A stretch of DNA of 64,000 bases, from contig NZ_AXWQ01000005.1 in assembly GCF_000482745.1 (NCBI RefSeq), forward strand, positions 310,001 to 374,000. Reading direction: 5' to 3'. The stretch comes from Oleidesulfovibrio alaskensis DSM 16109. GTDB lineage: Bacteria > Desulfobacterota > Desulfovibrionia > Desulfovibrionales > Desulfovibrionaceae. The notes below the pieces were generated by a model. That model was not told the origin of the DNA. It was given only the letters and a program-made list of their open reading frames with translations, and did no database searches. Positions 16,787-25,331 of the stretch are shown here, piece after piece (position 1 is the first letter of the stretch; every line of letters begins with the position of its first letter). Made by a program: the position numbers and the translations under genes.

Positions 16787-16851
16787 GTAACAATCTCCAT
16801 TGTTAGTCGTTTTCCGGCCGGCCCTCTGGCATGCCGACATATCCAGCATTT

Positions 16852-17580
16852 TTACAATATTTCTTTAAGGAACGCTTTCGTCCTTTCATGTTTGGGGTTG
16901 GTAAAGAACTCCGCCGGAGAGGCTTCTTCAAGAACGCGGCCTGCGTCCATGAAAACAACCCTGTCCGCCACTTCACGGGCAAAGCCCATTTCATGCGTCA
17001 CGCACAGCATGGTCATGCCTTCGCGGGCAAGGTCCTTCATGCAGTTCAGAACCTCATTGATCATTTCCGGATCAAGAGCCGATGTGGGTTCGTCAAACAG
17101 CATCACTTTGGGCCGCATGGCAAGTGCACGGGCAATGGCCACACGCTGCTGCTGCCCGCCCGAAAGCTCCACAGGGTATTTACCGGCCTGATCATGGATA
17201 CCCACACGCTCCAGCAACTCCATGGCCACAGTTTCCGCCTTGATACGCTCAACCCTGCGCACCTTCAGAGGGGCCAGTGTCACGTTCTGCAGAACGGTGA
17301 GATGCGGATAGAGGTTGAACTGCTGAAACACTATGCCCACTTCCGTGCGCAGTTCGTTCACATCCACCGCCTTGTCATGGATGGAGCGCCCTTCAAGCAT
17401 GATGCTGCCCTTCTGGATATCCTCCAGCCGGTTGAGGCAGCGGATAAATGTGGATTTTCCCGAGCCGGAAGGGCCGCAGATAACAAGAACTTCGCCTTTT
17501 TCCACTGATTCGCTGATGCCCTTGAGGACATGAAACTCGCCGTACCATTTATGAATATCGTTGAATTCGATCATTGCCAT
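16852..17580 (-). CDS. Polar amino acid ABC transporter ATPase (GlnQ-like)
   Basis: A 242-residue ATPase. The Walker A is GPSGSGKST near residue 35, the signature LSGGQQQR near 140 and Walker B VMLFDEPTSALDP near 160. The opening IEFNDIHKWYGEFHVLKGI is typical of GlnQ/GltL. It energises the transporter encoded by the following three genes. Two ATG codons (17580 and 17574) are possible; neither has a strong ribosome site. It is the first gene of the operon, and the 355 bases upstream hold its promoter region. Confidence 0.95.
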   Translation of the reverse strand: MAMIEFNDIHKWYGEFHVLKGISESVEKGEVLVICGPSGSGKSTFIRCLNRLEDIQKGSIMLEGRSIHDKAVDVNELRTEVGIVFQQFNLYPHLTVLQNVTLAPLKVRRVERIKAETVAMELLERVGIHDQAGKYPVELSGGQQQRVAIARALAMRPKVMLFDEPTSALDPEMINEVLNCMKDLAREGMTMLCVTHEMGFAREVADRVVFMDAGRVLEEASPAEFFTNPKHERTKAFLKEIL

Positions 17581-17935
17581 AAGTTAGGCCGCTCTCTTCC
17601 CGCAGCCCCGCAGGGCATACAGCTGCTCAAAATTGTCAAACGCCGAATGGGGTGGTTTCCGGATTTCAACACCGGACAGCAGGACAGCACCGCACGGCAG
17701 AGTCATCCGACGACATCAAAAAAGATGCTTTTATCACGCGGATGCGTCACGCTTTTCATTTTCTCCGTGTCCAGCTTTTTCCTACGCAATGAAAAAACAT
17801 ATTGTCAAGCCCAGCTTGTTACATAATTGTAAAACAAATAAAAACAGACATGTTATGCGACATGTGACACCACAAAAAAAGGGCGCGACACCTTGCCGCA
17901 ACCCTTTTGCAGGAGCACATAAAAACCGGAAACCG
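17581..17935. promoter_or_regulatory. Intergenic region upstream of the transporter operon
   Basis: No gene is seen in these 355 bases. They hold an AT-rich stretch with a TTGACA on minus (17803-17808) but no good -10, and a perfect palindrome TTACATAATTGTAA at 17819-17832, upstream of that -35-like box. Two direct ACATGT copies lie near 17849-17866. The terminator of the small repeat protein gene is at 17873-17909. Confidence 0.45.
17873..17909 (-). terminator. Terminator after the small repeat protein gene
   Basis: On minus, AAAAGGG pairs with CCCTTTT (17877-17883 with 17902-17908) across an 18-base loop that has weak internal pairing, and it runs into seven or eight T. Plausible rather than strong. 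Confidence 0.5.
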
Positions 17936-18232
17936 TCATGAGTACATATCGATTATGCTGCCGACACCGGAATAGGCAGGACCCAGCACATCCTTGCCGA
18001 ACTGGTAGGACTGCGCCACGGGATCGCCTTTGCCGAACACTGGCCCGTTCATATAATCCAGCGTCTTGGAAACGACAGCCGCACCAAATGTCTGCCTGTC
18101 GGCAGGCACAGCCTGAGCGGAAGACGGCATGACACCGTTCATATAGTCAAGGGTTTTGGTGACCACCGCAGCCCCTGCTGTCTGTCTGTCATACACTTTC
18201 GGCCAGCCTGCCTGAGCGGATGTTATGTTCAT
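17936..18232 (-). CDS. Small protein with duplicated 19-residue motif, unknown function
   Basis: A 98-residue protein starting at ATG 18232 with GGAGG upstream; earlier codons have no support. It has two copies of a motif, DRQTAGAAVVTKTLDYMNG (15-33) and DRQTFGAAVVSKTLDYMNG (45-63), 17 of 19 identical and 30 residues apart. The tail GKDVLGPAYSGVGSIIDMY is glycine-rich. It has no signal peptide, membrane helix or cysteine. I do not recognise the family. It is monocistronic, with its own terminator, between the transporter operon and argD. The exact copy number and conserved KTLDYMNG suggest a binding or assembly motif; this is inference. Confidence 0.7.
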   Translation of the reverse strand: MNITSAQAGWPKVYDRQTAGAAVVTKTLDYMNGVMPSSAQAVPADRQTFGAAVVSKTLDYMNGPVFGKGDPVAQSYQFGKDVLGPAYSGVGSIIDMYS

Positions 18233-18342
18233 GCTGCCTCCGTCATTTTTGTCTTTTTCGTCAATACGCACTGTACGCCATACCAATATAGCAGACTGCG
18301 CATCAGGCACACATTATTTTTCCGCCCTGCTGGCGGAAAGGC

Positions 18343-18379
18343 ACAAAAAAACGGTGCAGCCCGCATCAGGCTGCACCGT
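18343..18379 (-). terminator. Intrinsic terminator of argD
   Basis: ACGGTGCAGCC (18351-18361) and GGCTGCACCGT (18369-18379) form an 11-bp stem; on minus it is followed by the T-run made by the A-run at 18344-18350. A second, weaker dyad (TTTCCGCC/GGCGGAAA) lies at 18319-18339. Confidence 0.88.
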
Positions 18380-18419
18380 TGACAATTTCATCACCGGATC
18401 AAAAAGTACCGGTGAAAAG

Positions 18420-19622
18420 CTATACAGTGCGCTCGCTCAGTATTTCTTCCAGCGCAGTCAGAAAGTCCTGCAGGTACGTTTCCGGCACTGTCAGCGCAGG
18501 CAACAGGCGCAATACCCGTTCCTGCGTCAGATTAAGCACAAAACCGCGCCGGAGCAGCTCTTCCCACACTTCCCTGCCGGGAAATGTCAGCACAATGCCT
18601 ATCATAAGCCCCAGCCCGCGTACCTCCTGTATGGTACCGGGCAGACGGGCGGCCAGACTGCGCACATCAGCCATGAAAGCCCCGCCCACCCGCTCGGCGC
18701 GTTCGGCAAGCTTTTCCTGCTGCATGATATCCACAACACGGGCCGCCACAGCCGAAACAAGAGCTCCGGCGCCAAAGGTGGTGGCGTGGCTGCCGGGTTC
18801 AAACCCTTTAGCGGCTTCGTCGGTGGCCAGCATGGCTCCCATGGGCAGCCCGTTGGCCAGCGCCTTGGCGCTGGTGACCACATCGGGCGTCAGTCCGTAA
18901 TGCTGAAAAGCCCAGAACCTTCCGGTACGGCACATGCCCGACTGCACTTCGTCCACCATGAAAAGCACCCCGTGACGGCGGCAGATATCCTGCACACCCT
19001 GAGCATATTCCGGGGTCATGGGGCGGATACCGCCTTCGCCTTGCACAATTTCGGCCAGCACGGCCACCACATCGTCGTCCATGGCCGCTTCCAGCGCATC
19101 CAGGCTGCCCCACTCCACCTGCCGGAAACCCTGCGGGATGGGCGCAAAGCCGTCCTGAAACTTTGCCTGCCCCGTGGCTGCCACAGTGGCAAGCGTTCTG
19201 CCGTGAAAAGCGCCTGTAAGCGTTATCACCGTACCGGCATCGCGTTCCTTGACCCGCTGCGCATAGCGGCGGGCCAGCTTTATGGCCGCTTCGTTGGCTT
19301 CTGCGCCGGAATTGCAGAAAAACGCCTTGCCCAGATGGGTGGTGCCGAGCAGTTTTTCCGCCAACTCCAGCTGTTCCTGCTGGTAAAACAGATTGGAAAG
19401 ATGCACCAGCCTGCCGGCCTGCGCGTGCATGACCTCTGCAAGAGCGGGATGGCAATGTCCCAGATTGGTAACGGCTATGCCTGAAAGCAGGTCAATGTAT
19501 TCCCTGCCGGAAAAATCTGTCAGAACACTGCCCCGGGCGGACGCAACAGCCAGCGGATATCTGCCGTATGTTCTGCAGAGCAGAGATTCTTCACGCTGTT
19601 TCAATTCATCGAACGTAGTCAT
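18420..19622 (-). CDS. argD: Acetylornithine aminotransferase
   Basis: A 400-residue class III PLP aminotransferase. The PLP-phosphate loop CNSGAEANEAA is at 103-113, the ring-stacking AFHGRT at 138-143, the pyridine-N Asp at 224 (FMVDEVQSG) and the Schiff-base Lys at 253 (TSAKALANG). Length and order match ArgD, which makes N-acetylornithine in arginine synthesis; the same fold also covers succinyldiaminopimelate aminotransferase, and the enzyme may do both. The usual THGTTFGGNPL segment reads ATTFGAGALVSA, a mild variant. It is followed by a terminator and lies 45 bases downstream of dut, so both may share a transcript. Confidence 0.92.
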   Translation of the reverse strand: MTTFDELKQREESLLCRTYGRYPLAVASARGSVLTDFSGREYIDLLSGIAVTNLGHCHPALAEVMHAQAGRLVHLSNLFYQQEQLELAEKLLGTTHLGKAFFCNSGAEANEAAIKLARRYAQRVKERDAGTVITLTGAFHGRTLATVAATGQAKFQDGFAPIPQGFRQVEWGSLDALEAAMDDDVVAVLAEIVQGEGGIRPMTPEYAQGVQDICRRHGVLFMVDEVQSGMCRTGRFWAFQHYGLTPDVVTSAKALANGLPMGAMLATDEAAKGFEPGSHATTFGAGALVSAVAARVVDIMQQEKLAERAERVGGAFMADVRSLAARLPGTIQEVRGLGLMIGIVLTFPGREVWEELLRRGFVLNLTQERVLRLLPALTVPETYLQDFLTALEEILSERTV

Positions 19623-19667
19623 TGCAATGCACTCCTGTGCCGGAAAAAAGCTGAGAAAAAGACGGGA

Positions 19668-20177
19668 TCAGATACGTCCCGTATGACCGAAGCCGCCGGT
19701 TCCGCGCTGCGTATCGCCCAGCTCTGCAACCTGCTGCAGTTCGGCCTGAAAAAAAGGCTGAAACACAAGCTGCGCGATACGCTCGCCTCGTCGCAGCCGC
19801 TGTTCCCCGCCCGAGGTATTCAGCAATGACACAATGATTTCGCCGCGGTAGTCCGGATCGATGACCCCCACGCCCTGACTGACAGTAAGCCCTTTTTTGG
19901 TTCCCAGCCCGCTGCGCGAATACACAAATCCGGCCACGCCCTGCACCATGGGTTCCACGGCGATGCCCGCGGGTATCGCCAGCCGCCCTCCGGCAGGAAT
20001 GACAGCCTCGTCGCTTTCCATACAGGCCCGCAGGTCAAGCCCGGCGGAACAGGGGGTGGCGTACTGCGGCGCATCCCCGGCTTCACCGTTTTCATACAAC
20101 TCCTGCGCGTTGCCCATATACCTGAAGCGGACGGCTATACGGGGCTGGACACAGCCCTGATCGTCTGTTTTGCTCAC
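19668..20177 (-). CDS. dut: dUTP diphosphatase, GTG start
   Basis: A 169-residue trimeric dUTPase. The five family motifs are visible: CSAGLDLRA (motif I), YSRSGLGTKKGL (II), GVGVIDPDYRGEI (III), RGERIAQLVF (IV) and the C-terminal RGTGGFGHTGR arm (V). It hydrolyses dUTP to dUMP and pyrophosphate. Start is GTG at 20177, with CAGGAG six bases upstream. The N-terminus is about 15 residues longer than in E. coli. It is divergent from the glucan phosphorylase gene across 230 bases. Confidence 0.96.
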   Translation of the reverse strand: MSKTDDQGCVQPRIAVRFRYMGNAQELYENGEAGDAPQYATPCSAGLDLRACMESDEAVIPAGGRLAIPAGIAVEPMVQGVAGFVYSRSGLGTKKGLTVSQGVGVIDPDYRGEIIVSLLNTSGGEQRLRRGERIAQLVFQPFFQAELQQVAELGDTQRGTGGFGHTGRI

Positions 20178-20301
20178 AGAATGCTCCTGATGAAGGGTAA
20201 TTGCACACTACCGTGCAGCCCGAAAGGCAGCACGGAAAAGAAAGTGTTATGACACTCGGCAAGGCAAGTCAAAATCTGCAGATGCTTTTCGTCAATTTGT
20301 G

Positions 20302-20331
20302 TTGATGCATACCCGCGGAACAAGGTATCTT
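20302..20331 (+). promoter_or_regulatory. Candidate promoter for the glucan phosphorylase gene
   Basis: TTGATG (20302-20307) and TATCTT (20326-20331) are spaced 18 bases, 77 bases before the start codon. Both are near-consensus; no other strong candidate was seen in the dut/glgP divergent region. Confidence 0.35.
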
Positions 20332-20407
20332 CACCGGAAACACCGTACCGTAACCGGTACCCAAAGGCACATCCGTGCACCTGAACGCGATACGCAGGAG
20401 GTCGCAC

Positions 20408-22972
20408 ATGCACCCCGTAAAGGTATTCAATGTCACTCCCCGGCTTCCGGAAGGGCTGGAACCGCTGTGGGATCTGGCGTACAATTTCTGGTTTGCGTGG
20501 AACGCAGGCATAGAAGAGCTTTTTGCCCAGATAGACTACAGGTTGTGGCAGCGCTGCGCCAAAAACCCCGTTGAATTTCTGAACAATGTCCCTCAGGCAA
20601 CGCTGCGGGAACTGGCCGCGGACGCCATCTACAAGGAACGTCTTGCAGAAGCTCACCAGCAGCTGCAACGTTATCTGGGCGCTCCGGTGGACAAAGACTT
20701 TCATATTGAAGACGAACGCCAGCCGGTGGTCGCCTATTTCAGTCTCGAATTCGGCGTTTCCACCTGTCTGCCCATTTATTCCGGCGGGCTGGGCATTCTT
20801 GCCGGCGATCATCTGAAATCTGCCAGCGACCTGAATCTGCCGCTTATCGGTATCGGGCTGGCATACCGGCAGGGGTACTTCCGCCAGTACATGACCCCCG
20901 ACGGCTGGCAGCAGGAGCGCTACCCCGACTATGATTTTGAACAGATGCCCCTGACAGCGGCCACGGCACCGGACGGCACCGCAGCCATGGTGCGGCTGAA
21001 CATAGGCGACCGCCCCCTTGCCGCACGCATATGGAAAGCACAGGTGGGCAGAGTGGCCCTGTACCTGCTGGACACCAATATTCCAGAAAACCCGCCGGAT
21101 TTCCGTGAAGTAACTGCGCGCCTGTACGGCGGCGGACTGGAAATGCGTCTGTGGCAGGAGATACTTATAGGCATAGGCGGCATAAAGGCATTGGAAGCGC
21201 TGGGGCTGAACCCCAAAGTCATACACATGAACGAGGGACATTCCGCCTTTGCCGGGCTGGAACGCGTGCGCCTGTTCATGAAAAACTGCGGACTGTCTTT
21301 CGAGGCGGCGCTGGAGCTGGCGGCCTCAAGTTCCGTATTTACCACGCACACCCCCGTGCCCGCCGGCAACGACCGTTTTCCGCCGGACCTCATGCAGCGC
21401 TATTTCGAACCGTATTCCCGCGATATGGGGCTTGCCTTCAAGGTTTTTCTGGCCCTCGGCAGAGAAAACCCGCACGACGACGGCGAACCTTTCTGCATGA
21501 CCGTGCTTGCGCTCAGACTTTCGCGGTTCAACAACGGCGTGTCCATATTGCACGGCAAAGTCTCACGCAACATGTGGAAACAGGTCTGGAACCAGTATCC
21601 GGTGGAAGACATTCCCATAGGCGCTCTGACCAACGGAGTTCACGCTCCTTCGTGGGTAGCCCCCGACATACAGTCGCTGTTCGACAGATATCTGGGCCCC
21701 AACTGGCGCGAAGATCCGGACTGCCAACGCGTATGGGGGCAGGCGGACAGCATATCCGACGCGGAGCTGTGGCGCACGCACGAAAGGCTGCGCGCACGGC
21801 TCGTGGACTATGTCCGCGGCAGACTTATCCGTCAGCTTACAGCGCAGGGCGCCCGCAAAGCAGACCTGCAGGTGGCGCAGGAGGTGCTCAATCCCGAAGC
21901 CCTGACCATAGGCTTTTCACGCCGTTTTGCCACATACAAGCGGGCCAACCTGCTGCTGCAGAACAAAGAACGCCTTATCAGGCTGGTCACGGACAAGGAA
22001 CGTCCCGTGCAGTTCATCTTTGCCGGCAAAGCCCACCCGCAGGATCAGGCGGGCAAACAGATAATCAAGGAAATAATATCCCTGTGCCGCACGGAAGAAT
22101 GCCGCTACAGCATGGTCTTTCTGGAAGACTACGACATGGACGTGGCGGCGCATCTTGTTTCCGGCTGCGACATATGGCTCAACAATCCCCGCAGACCGCT
22201 GGAAGCCTGCGGCACCAGCGGCATGAAAGCCATGCTCAACGGCGTGCTGCAGTTCAGCACTCTGGACGGATGGTGGGACGAAGCCTACCTGCCCGACAAC
22301 AGCCTGGGATGGGCCATAGGCAAAGGTGAAGAATACGAAGACCTTGAATATCAGGATTTCGTGGAAATACAGACTCTCTACAATATTCTTGAAAAAGATA
22401 TTGTTCCGGAGTTTTACGACCGCGGACACGGCGGCATGCCGCGCGCATGGGTGGGCCGCATGAAAAATGCCATCAGGCAGCTGGGCCCCAGATTCAACTC
22501 GCACCGCATGGTGGAAGACTATAAGGCCACGGCCTATCTGCCCGCATATGAAAACTACCTGCGGCTTACCAGCGACAGTTTCGCCCGTGCCCGCGAACTG
22601 GCATCATGGCGCATGGACATGATGACCCGCTGGGGGCAGGTGTCCATACACAACGTGCGTGCCTACGAACACGAATCCATACATGTGGGACAGACAGTGA
22701 CGGTGGAAGCCGCCGTAGCGCTGAACGGCATAGCCCCCGAAAGCATTCTTGTAGAAGTATACGCAGGGCCGGTGGGGCTGGACGGCAGTTTTGCCGGCAG
22801 GACCATCTATCCCATGGAACCGGCCGAAGAAACACAGGACGGTATGAGAATGTACAGAGGAAAGGCAACCCCGCTCGAAGCAGGCAGGTTCGGCTTTACC
22901 GTGCGGGCCGTGCCGTCTCATCCGCTGCTGCTTGACCCCCATTCGCTCGGGCTCATACGCTGGGCTTCATAA
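20408..22972 (+). CDS. glgP: Alpha-glucan (glycogen/starch) phosphorylase
   Basis: An 854-residue family 35 glycosyltransferase of the DUF3417 type. The start at ATG 20408 follows AGGAGG. An N-terminal DUF3417 region (about 1-110) is followed by VVAYFSLEFGVSTCLPIYSGGLGILAGDHLK, the family's opening (landmark positions 101-131). Later come HMNEGHSAFAGLE, TTHTPVPAGNDRF, and the PLP site EACGTSGMKAMLNG with the Schiff-base Lys. It splits alpha-1,4-glucan with phosphate to glucose-1-phosphate. A C-terminal beta-rich domain of about 120 residues follows the catalytic core. No other glycogen gene is in the window. Confidence 0.95.
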   Translation: MHPVKVFNVTPRLPEGLEPLWDLAYNFWFAWNAGIEELFAQIDYRLWQRCAKNPVEFLNNVPQATLRELAADAIYKERLAEAHQQLQRYLGAPVDKDFHIEDERQPVVAYFSLEFGVSTCLPIYSGGLGILAGDHLKSASDLNLPLIGIGLAYRQGYFRQYMTPDGWQQERYPDYDFEQMPLTAATAPDGTAAMVRLNIGDRPLAARIWKAQVGRVALYLLDTNIPENPPDFREVTARLYGGGLEMRLWQEILIGIGGIKALEALGLNPKVIHMNEGHSAFAGLERVRLFMKNCGLSFEAALELAASSSVFTTHTPVPAGNDRFPPDLMQRYFEPYSRDMGLAFKVFLALGRENPHDDGEPFCMTVLALRLSRFNNGVSILHGKVSRNMWKQVWNQYPVEDIPIGALTNGVHAPSWVAPDIQSLFDRYLGPNWREDPDCQRVWGQADSISDAELWRTHERLRARLVDYVRGRLIRQLTAQGARKADLQVAQEVLNPEALTIGFSRRFATYKRANLLLQNKERLIRLVTDKERPVQFIFAGKAHPQDQAGKQIIKEIISLCRTEECRYSMVFLEDYDMDVAAHLVSGCDIWLNNPRRPLEACGTSGMKAMLNGVLQFSTLDGWWDEAYLPDNSLGWAIGKGEEYEDLEYQDFVEIQTLYNILEKDIVPEFYDRGHGGMPRAWVGRMKNAIRQLGPRFNSHRMVEDYKATAYLPAYENYLRLTSDSFARARELASWRMDMMTRWGQVSIHNVRAYEHESIHVGQTVTVEAAVALNGIAPESILVEVYAGPVGLDGSFAGRTIYPMEPAEETQDGMRMYRGKATPLEAGRFGFTVRAVPSHPLLLDPHSLGLIRWAS

Positions 22973-22979
22973 CACCAAC

Positions 22980-23011
22980 GGCGCACCCCGCACACAGGGG
23001 CGGGGTGCGCC
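22980..23011 (+). other. GC-rich hairpin after glgP
   Basis: GGCGCACCCCGC (22980-22991) and GCGGGGTGCGCC (23000-23011) form a perfect 12-bp stem. No T-run follows, so it may protect the mRNA end or act with Rho instead of being an intrinsic terminator. Confidence 0.55.
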
Positions 23012-23033
23012 ACAGCTCACAAAGGCCCTGAGC

Positions 23034-23798
23034 ATGCTGCACCGATTGCTGTTCATCTGCTGCCTGCTTGCAGCAGGCGTCTGCCTGATCTCTTCACCGG
23101 CCGCATCGCGGCCCGTGGCGGAACTGGCAACACTGGAATGGCCTCCGTACTCCGGCAGCTATCTGGACAGACAAGGCTATGCCAGCGAAGTCGTACGTCA
23201 GGCTTTCGCCGCATCGGGCATGGACACCCGCCTGCATTTTTTCCCCTGGGAACGGGCCATCCGCAGCATGAAACACCATGGATATGCCGGATATACGCCG
23301 GAATATTACTCCGAAACCCGGCGTGACTGTCTTTTTTCCGCCCCGTTTCCCGCCGGCCCGCTGTTTCTTTTTCAGCTGCGGGGCAGGAACCTGCACTACA
23401 CCAGTCTCGACGACCTGCGCGGACTGCGCATAGGAACTGTCTCAGGCTATGTAAACACAGACGCCTTCGACAGCGCAGAGTTTCTGCTCAAAGATCCCGC
23501 GGTGGATGATGTATCAAACCTGCGCAAACTGCTTGCAGGCAGGGTGGATGTCATTGTCGGCGACGCTCTGACCCTGCGCTTTCTGCTCACCCGCGAGCTT
23601 GGTCTGCCCGCGGGCACCATAGAGCCTCTTGAACCTCCGCTGGATAACAAATCGCTGCATGTCTGCTTCAACCCGCGGTATCCGGCTGCAGGCGACTATA
23701 TAAGCGCTTTTAACAGGGGGCTGGAGCAGATGCGGCACAACGGCACCCTGAAAGCGCTGCACAGCAGGCTGTACGACGCATATATGCCGGGCATGTGA
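23034..23798 (+). CDS. Periplasmic solute-binding protein of the SBP_bac_3 type
   Basis: A 254-residue exported protein; the start at ATG 23034 gives a signal peptide (LLFICCLLAAGVCLI, cut near ASRP). The mature part begins LATLEWPPYSG and has YASEVVRQAFAASGMDTRLHFFPWERAIRSM, the pattern of stand-alone extracellular solute-binding proteins with WERA (landmarks near 50-80). DLRGLRIGTVSGY and a late LHVCFNP complete the two lobes. There are no transporter genes beside it, so it is likely an orphan binder or the sensor partner of a distant receptor. The ligand cannot be assigned. Its ribosome site is weak. Confidence 0.8.
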   Translation: MLHRLLFICCLLAAGVCLISSPAASRPVAELATLEWPPYSGSYLDRQGYASEVVRQAFAASGMDTRLHFFPWERAIRSMKHHGYAGYTPEYYSETRRDCLFSAPFPAGPLFLFQLRGRNLHYTSLDDLRGLRIGTVSGYVNTDAFDSAEFLLKDPAVDDVSNLRKLLAGRVDVIVGDALTLRFLLTRELGLPAGTIEPLEPPLDNKSLHVCFNPRYPAAGDYISAFNRGLEQMRHNGTLKALHSRLYDAYMPGM

Positions 23799-23883
23799 CG
23801 GCACGGGCCGCTGCCTCTTGCCTTGCGCCCCGCAATGGCATAGGTGCATGGCACAAAAACACACCAAACAATCGGAGAACGCC

Positions 23884-25224
23884 TTGACCGCTCTTACCTC
23901 TGCGGCAATTGTCGGCGGCGGCCTTGCCGGATGCGAATGCGCCCGCAAGCTGGCACGCGCCGGTATCGCCGTGACTCTTTTTGAAATGAAGCCCCACAGC
24001 TTTTCACCCGCCCATTCCTCGCCCGAACTGGGCGAGCTGGTATGTTCCAACTCGTTGCGCTCCGACGAGCCCGAAGCGGGCGTCGGCGTTTTGAAACAGG
24101 AGATGCGCGCACTGGGCAGTCTGGTGATGGAAGTGGCTGAAGCCACGCGTGTTCCGGCCGGTAAAGCACTGGCAGTCGACAGAGGTCTTTTCGCAGCCTC
24201 CATGACGGCAGCCATGGAGGCTGAACCGGGCATCACGCTGATACGTCGGGAAATCACTTCGCTGGACGACCCCGCCCTGCAGGGGTTCGACGCGGTGGTC
24301 ATCGCCGCCGGTCCTGTGGCCAGCGAAAGCCTGAGCCGCAGCCTTGCCGATGCAGTGGGGGCGACACACCTGTATTTCTACGACGCCATAGCCCCCATCA
24401 TCAGCGCAGACTCCGTAAATATGGAAAAAGCCTTCTGGGGTTCACGCTATCGCCCGGAAGACACCGACTATCTGAACTGCCCCATGAACCGCGAAGAATA
24501 TTTCGCCTTTCGCGAGGCGCTGGTGGAAGGCGAAAAGGCCGCTACCAAAGATTTTGAAAAAGAACTGCACTTTGAAGGCTGCATGCCCATCGAGGCGCTG
24601 GCCGAGCGGGGAGAAATGACGTTGGCGTTCGGCCCGTTCAAACCCGTGGGACTGGACGATCCGCGCACCGGCAGACGCCCCTTTGCCGTGGTGCAGCTGC
24701 GTACCGAAAACCTGAACAAAACCATGTTCAACCTTGTGGGCTGTCAGACAAAGCTCAAGTACGGTGAACAGGACAGGATTTTCCGCATGATTCCGGGTCT
24801 GGAAGACGCGGAATTCGTGCGCTACGGCTCGGTGCACCGCAACACCTACGTCAATGCGCCGCAGGTGCTCAACGGCGACCAGTCGCTGAAAAACCGCCCC
24901 GACGTATTTCTGGCCGGACAAATCACCGGAGTGGAAGGCTATGTGGAGTCCGCCGCCAACGGCATGTGGCTGGGCATGATGCTTGCGGCCCGCAAGCACG
25001 GAGAAAACATCCCCCAGCCGCCTGTTGAGTGCGCTCTGGGTGCGCTGGCGGCCCACCTGCGCACTCCGGTAAAAAAGTTTCAGCCTTCCAACATCAACTT
25101 CGGTCTGACTCCGGAGCTGAATCAGCGGGCACGCAAAAAAGACCGCAAGGCCCTGTACGCCGAACGGGCACGCGAAAACTTTACACAGTGGTACGCGTTG
25201 CTTCCCGCATCAGCCCGCAGCTGA
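23884..25224 (+). CDS. trmFO: Folate-dependent tRNA (uracil-54-C5)-methyltransferase TrmFO, TTG start
   Basis: A 446-residue FAD protein. The dinucleotide fold is AAIVGGGLAGCECARKLA near the start; VCSNSLRSDEP and later GQITGVEGYVESAANG (landmarks) are TrmFO signatures. It methylates U54 of tRNA using methylenetetrahydrofolate and FADH2. TTG at 23884 lies six bases after GGAG; ATG at 23848 adds 12 residues but has no ribosome site, so TTG is preferred. The gene is followed by a bidirectional terminator. Confidence 0.93.
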   Translation: MTALTSAAIVGGGLAGCECARKLARAGIAVTLFEMKPHSFSPAHSSPELGELVCSNSLRSDEPEAGVGVLKQEMRALGSLVMEVAEATRVPAGKALAVDRGLFAASMTAAMEAEPGITLIRREITSLDDPALQGFDAVVIAAGPVASESLSRSLADAVGATHLYFYDAIAPIISADSVNMEKAFWGSRYRPEDTDYLNCPMNREEYFAFREALVEGEKAATKDFEKELHFEGCMPIEALAERGEMTLAFGPFKPVGLDDPRTGRRPFAVVQLRTENLNKTMFNLVGCQTKLKYGEQDRIFRMIPGLEDAEFVRYGSVHRNTYVNAPQVLNGDQSLKNRPDVFLAGQITGVEGYVESAANGMWLGMMLAARKHGENIPQPPVECALGALAAHLRTPVKKFQPSNINFGLTPELNQRARKKDRKALYAERARENFTQWYALLPASARS

Positions 25225-25246
25225 AAGTACCGTTAGCTCCGCAGCA

Positions 25247-25284
25247 AAAAACCGGCGGAACGTCATGCGTTCCGCCGGTTTTCT
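25247..25284. terminator. Bidirectional intrinsic terminator
   Basis: AAAACCGGCGGAACG and its exact complement CGTTCCGCCGGTTTT flank a 5-base loop, making a 15-bp stem with A and T tails. It separates trmFO from the convergent receptor gene. Confidence 0.92.
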
Positions 25285-25331
25285 TATCCACTGACGCCCC
25301 TGCGCAGCAGAGTTGCACCGTCCCGCAGGGG

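Noticed and set aside
20174..21241. A 355-residue minus frame over the start of glgP
   Set aside because: Antisense to the phosphorylase and overlapping the dut start; no motif.
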